Part shown: positions 4,689 to 6,822 of the stretch, piece by piece | How positions within the stretch are numbered: the stretch's first letter is position 1 | How the letters are laid out: the number at the start of each line of letters is the position of its first letter | NCBI GenBank assembly: GCA_023387635.1 | Contig: JAEWHU010000298.1 | Span: 1 to 6,822, forward strand | Direction: 5' to 3' | DNA length: 6,822 nt | DNA from: Bacillota bacterium | Lineage (GTDB): Bacteria > Bacillota > Clostridia > Lachnospirales > Lachnospiraceae | The notes under the pieces: generated by a model | Databases searched by the model: none | What the model was told of the DNA's origin: nothing | What the model saw: only the letters and a program-made list of their open reading frames with translations | Translations under genes and position numbers: made by a program

Positions 4689-6503
4689 TTAATTACCGTT
4701 CCTTTCATTTTCTATTTGTTCTGCTAAATCATTAAGATAAACCCATCTATCCATTTTAACTTCTAGCTGTTTTTCTAAGTCTTCTTTTTGTTCCATTAAC
4801 TTACCAAGTTTTGAATAATCACTAGCTGATTTTTCTATATCTTCCTCGGTGCTAAGGATAGCTGCTTCAATTTTTGCGATATCGTCATCTATTGTTTCAA
4901 ATTCTCTTTGCTCATTATACGAAAACTTAAGTTTTACTTCCTTTGGCTTTACCTTTGCCTTATCATTACTACTAGCTTTAACAATTCCTTTTGTAGTATC
5001 TATTCCCACATTACTTTCTTCTAAACATTTTTCTTTATAATCTGTAAATCCACCTTCATACATACGGATATTCCCATTGCCATCAAATGCAAAAATACGA
5101 TTCACAACACGGTCAAGAAAATATCTATCATGGGAAACCGTTAATACAATTCCATTAAAACTATCTAAGTAATCTTCAAGAATGGATAGTGTTTTGATGT
5201 CCAAGTCATTGGTAGGCTCGTCTAATATTAGTATATTAGGTGCTTCCATTAAGACCTTTAACAGATATAATCTTCTCTTTTCACCACCAGATAACTTAGA
5301 GATAAGTGAATATTGCATTGCCCCTGTAAATAGGAATCTTTCTAGCATCTGTGATGCACTAGCACTTCCTTCGCTAGTTTCTATATATTCTGCAATATTT
5401 CTTATATAATCAATTACTCTTATAGTTTCATCCATATATTCATTTTCTTGAGAGAAATACCCTATCTTTACAGTCTCGCCAATGTCTATAGTTCCACTAT
5501 CTGGCTCTATATATCCTGTAATCATCTTTAAAAGAGTACTCTTACCGCAACCATTTGGACCTACAATTCCTAGTCTATCTTCCTTTAACATAATATAAGT
5601 AAAATCACGTATCAGCTCTTTTCCATCAAAACCTTTACTAACATTATTAATTTCAATGGTTTTTCTACCAAGCCTTGAAGATAGTGCATTAATTTCAATG
5701 TTCTTATCCTTTTCAATTACTTTTCTATCCCTTAGTTGTTCAAAACGTTCAATATGTGCTTTTTGCTTTGTGGATCTAGCTCTTGCACCTCTCATCATCC
5801 ATTCAAGATCCATGCGATATAAGCTTTTATTCTTACGTTCTGTGGCTTGTTCCATATCTTCTCTTTCAGCCTTTAACTGAAGAAATTTGGTATAATTAGC
5901 TGCGTAACTATAGATATTACCTTTATCAATTTCAATGATTTTATTGGTAACTTTATCAAGAAAATATCTATCATGAGTTACCATCATTAAAGCACCTTGA
6001 TATTTCTTAAGATAATCCTCTAGCCACTCAGACATTTCATTGTCCAAATGGTTCGTAGGCTCATCAAGAATCAATATATCCGCCTCAGTTAGTAACGTCC
6101 TTACTAAAGCAACTCTCTTTTTTTGACCACCAGATAAAAAATCTACACTGCCGTTATAATCTTCTATACCAAGTTTTATTAGCATTGTTTTTGCTTCACC
6201 TTCAAGATTACGATATTCCTCTGCTGCCTTTTTGCCAAGAACTACGTTTTCTAGAATGGTAAGTTTATTATCAAACTCCGGGTTTTGTGCAAGGTATTCA
6301 ATTCTTACGGTCTTACCTTTAACAACACTCCCTTCATCCACTTCCACAAGCCCTGCTATTATCTTTAAAAGGGTGGATTTCCCTGTTCCATTAATGCCTA
6401 TAATTCCTATTTTGTCCCCTTCGTTAATACCAAGGGTAACTTTGTCAAACAGAATTTTATCTGTAAAACTCTTACTCATTTTTTCTACATTTAATAAATT
6501 CAT
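4689..6503 (-). CDS. uup: ABC-F family ATPase, Uup type
   Basis: A 604-aa cytoplasmic protein with two ABC ATPase domains and no membrane segments. ABC-F proteins bind the ribosomal E site and remodel stalled or damaged translation complexes; Uup is also linked to stability of repeats and transposon excision in E. coli. Domain 1 has Walker A GINGTGKST (36-44), signature LSGGQ (123-127), and Walker B with ILILDEPTNHLD (143-154). Domain 2 has GPNGCGKST (315-323), LSGGE (404-408) and ILILDEPTNDLD (424-435). Both switch histidines are present (THDR 176-179, SHDR 457-460). The inter-domain linker WMMRGARARSTKQKAHIERF (235-254) and the C-terminal coiled-coil domain (about 525-602, starting KFSYNEQREFE) are Uup hallmarks and argue against EttA or antibiotic-resistance ABC-F types. 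The start is set by GGAG 9 nt upstream. First gene of a pair with yqeY. Confidence 0.93.
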   Translation of the reverse strand: MNLLNVEKMSKSFTDKILFDKVTLGINEGDKIGIIGINGTGKSTLLKIIAGLVEVDEGSVVKGKTVRIEYLAQNPEFDNKLTILENVVLGKKAAEEYRNLEGEAKTMLIKLGIEDYNGSVDFLSGGQKKRVALVRTLLTEADILILDEPTNHLDNEMSEWLEDYLKKYQGALMMVTHDRYFLDKVTNKIIEIDKGNIYSYAANYTKFLQLKAEREDMEQATERKNKSLYRMDLEWMMRGARARSTKQKAHIERFEQLRDRKVIEKDKNIEINALSSRLGRKTIEINNVSKGFDGKELIRDFTYIMLKEDRLGIVGPNGCGKSTLLKMITGYIEPDSGTIDIGETVKIGYFSQENEYMDETIRVIDYIRNIAEYIETSEGSASASQMLERFLFTGAMQYSLISKLSGGEKRRLYLLKVLMEAPNILILDEPTNDLDIKTLSILEDYLDSFNGIVLTVSHDRYFLDRVVNRIFAFDGNGNIRMYEGGFTDYKEKCLEESNVGIDTTKGIVKASSNDKAKVKPKEVKLKFSYNEQREFETIDDDIAKIEAAILSTEEDIEKSASDYSKLGKLMEQKEDLEKQLEVKMDRWVYLNDLAEQIENERNGN

Positions 6504-6572
6504 TTGAATAACTCCTTTATTTATGAACTACCTCGCAAAATATTGTGATAAAAGAATATCATATATCTTACT

Positions 6573-6600
6573 ATTATACCATAAAAAAATTTTGTTGCAA
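6573..6600 (-). promoter_or_regulatory. Promoter for the uup-yqeY unit
   Basis: On the minus strand TTGCAA (6595-6600) is followed after 16 bp by TATAAT (6573-6578), preceded by TGG, an extended -10. The start site would be near 6566, leaving a ~63-nt leader before uup with GGAG near its end. It lies back to back with the nrdD promoter, about 18 bp apart between -35 boxes. Confidence 0.72.
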
Positions 6601-6617
6601 AATCTATAAGAAAGGGA

Positions 6618-6646
6618 TTGTATTTTTTAATAAATAGTTCTACAAT
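6618..6646 (+). promoter_or_regulatory. Promoter for nrdD
   Basis: TTGTAT (6618-6623) and TACAAT (6641-6646) are spaced by 17 bp, a good sigma-A-type promoter with a start near 6653 and a leader of about 98 nt. The -10 box lies inside the first NrdR-like box, so binding there would block polymerase. Confidence 0.65.
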
Positions 6647-6686
6647 ATGTAGTATTATATTGCTGTTATACTACTTCATATAGTAA
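6640..6686 (+). promoter_or_regulatory. Tandem NrdR-like boxes upstream of nrdD
   Basis: NrdR, the ATP-cone repressor of ribonucleotide reductase genes, binds pairs of ~16-bp palindromes (core CWATATATWG) about 31-32 bp apart. Box 1 at 6640-6655 is CTACAATATGTAGTAT, whose core CAATATGTAG matches 9 of 10 positions. Box 2 at 6671-6686 is CTACTTCATATAGTAA, whose core CTTCATATAG matches 8 of 10. The start-to-start distance is exactly 31 bp, placing both on the same DNA face. The match is by eye to the remembered consensus; the nrdR gene is not in the window. Confidence 0.65.
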
Positions 6687-6750
6687 ATAACTAGTAAATA
6701 TAGGTATTTTATGATTACACAGGAAGCATCAAAGAAGGAAGGTATTACTA

Positions 6751-6822
6751 ATGATTCGTATTGTAAAAAAAGATAATACAAAAGAAGAGTTTAATGTACT
6801 GAAAGTTGTTAAGGCTGTAGAT
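6751..6822 (+). CDS. nrdD: Anaerobic ribonucleoside-triphosphate reductase NrdD, N-terminal fragment (ATP-cone)
   Basis: The first 24 codons of a gene that runs off the right edge, beginning MIRIVKKDNTKEEFNVLKVV. This is the start of an ATP-cone domain: a basic strand ending in a K-[KR]-[DN] turn, then a [DE]-F-[ND]-x-x-K-[IV] segment and a helix with KAV. ATP-cones open NrdD (class III reductase), some NrdA and NrdJ enzymes, and NrdR. The Clostridia-like wording, the NrdR-type boxes upstream and the NrdG2 activase in the same window favour NrdD, the oxygen-sensitive glycyl-radical enzyme that makes dNTPs from NTPs. The start is supported by GAAGGAAGG 8 nt upstream. With only 24 residues, the class of reductase is inferred. 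Confidence 0.78.
   Translation, partial: MIRIVKKDNTKEEFNVLKVVKAVD

Noticed and set aside
4289..4735. Open frame of 148 codons on the plus strand
   Set aside because: Antisense to yqeY, which has clear family identity; no RBS and Ser/Phe-rich composition typical of shadows.
4849..6507. Four short plus-strand frames across the ABC-F gene (4849-5040, 5182-5409, 5656-5880, 6232-6507)
   Set aside because: All are antisense to conserved ABC-F domains and lack ribosome binding sites or recognisable content.
6647..6750. Riboswitch in the nrdD leader
   Set aside because: The ~98-nt leader shows no conserved cobalamin-box or other aptamer motif and no terminator hairpin; NrdR-type control explains the site better.

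Overview
The window is AT-rich, densely packed DNA from a low-GC anaerobic Firmicute. Gene content and wording of the proteins fit a clostridial or Lachnospiraceae genome. The pointers are a Bacillus/Clostridium-type large SRP RNA with an Alu domain next to tadA, an oxygen-sensitive class III ribonucleotide reductase (activase plus the start of the reductase), and strong AGGAG-type ribosome binding sites. The lineage is inferred from these features; it was not established by a search.

Left block (1-1144, all minus strand). tadA (tRNA adenosine deaminase) is followed by a promoter, the ~269-nt SRP RNA gene, two successive intrinsic terminators, and the first 26 codons of an unidentified protein with its own promoter. 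The tadA-SRP RNA pair is a classic Firmicutes linkage, but the next gene is not dnaX as it is in Bacillus subtilis.

Middle block (1145-2811, plus strand). A short divergent intergenic region carrying a 25-bp inverted repeat leads into a two-gene unit: a radical-SAM NrdG2-type activase and a RimJ/RimL-like GNAT acetyltransferase 11 bp downstream. Just after the acetyltransferase stop lies a ~145-bp imperfect palindrome. It is flanked by a 15/17-bp direct repeat that copies the last codons and stop of the gene, as expected for a small inserted palindromic element. A strong terminator follows.

Right block (2812-6503, minus strand). A 390-aa protein of unknown function has two conserved-looking ends joined by an Asn/Asp-rich linker. 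It is separated by an intergenic region with a terminator from a uup-yqeY pair: a Uup-type ABC-F ATPase and a YqeY/GatB-like protein, whose genes are 2 bp apart.

Right edge (6504-6822). A divergent intergenic region holds a good minus-strand promoter for uup and a plus-strand promoter for nrdD. The nrdD promoter is overlapped by a pair of NrdR-like boxes exactly 31 bp apart. The first 24 codons of nrdD (ATP-cone) end the window. The activase gene at 1317 and the reductase gene at 6751 point the same way but are separated by four genes. I see no CRISPR array, tRNA, rRNA or transposase gene. The most unusual items are the palindromic insertion, the NrdR-box promoter and the uncharacterised two-domain protein.
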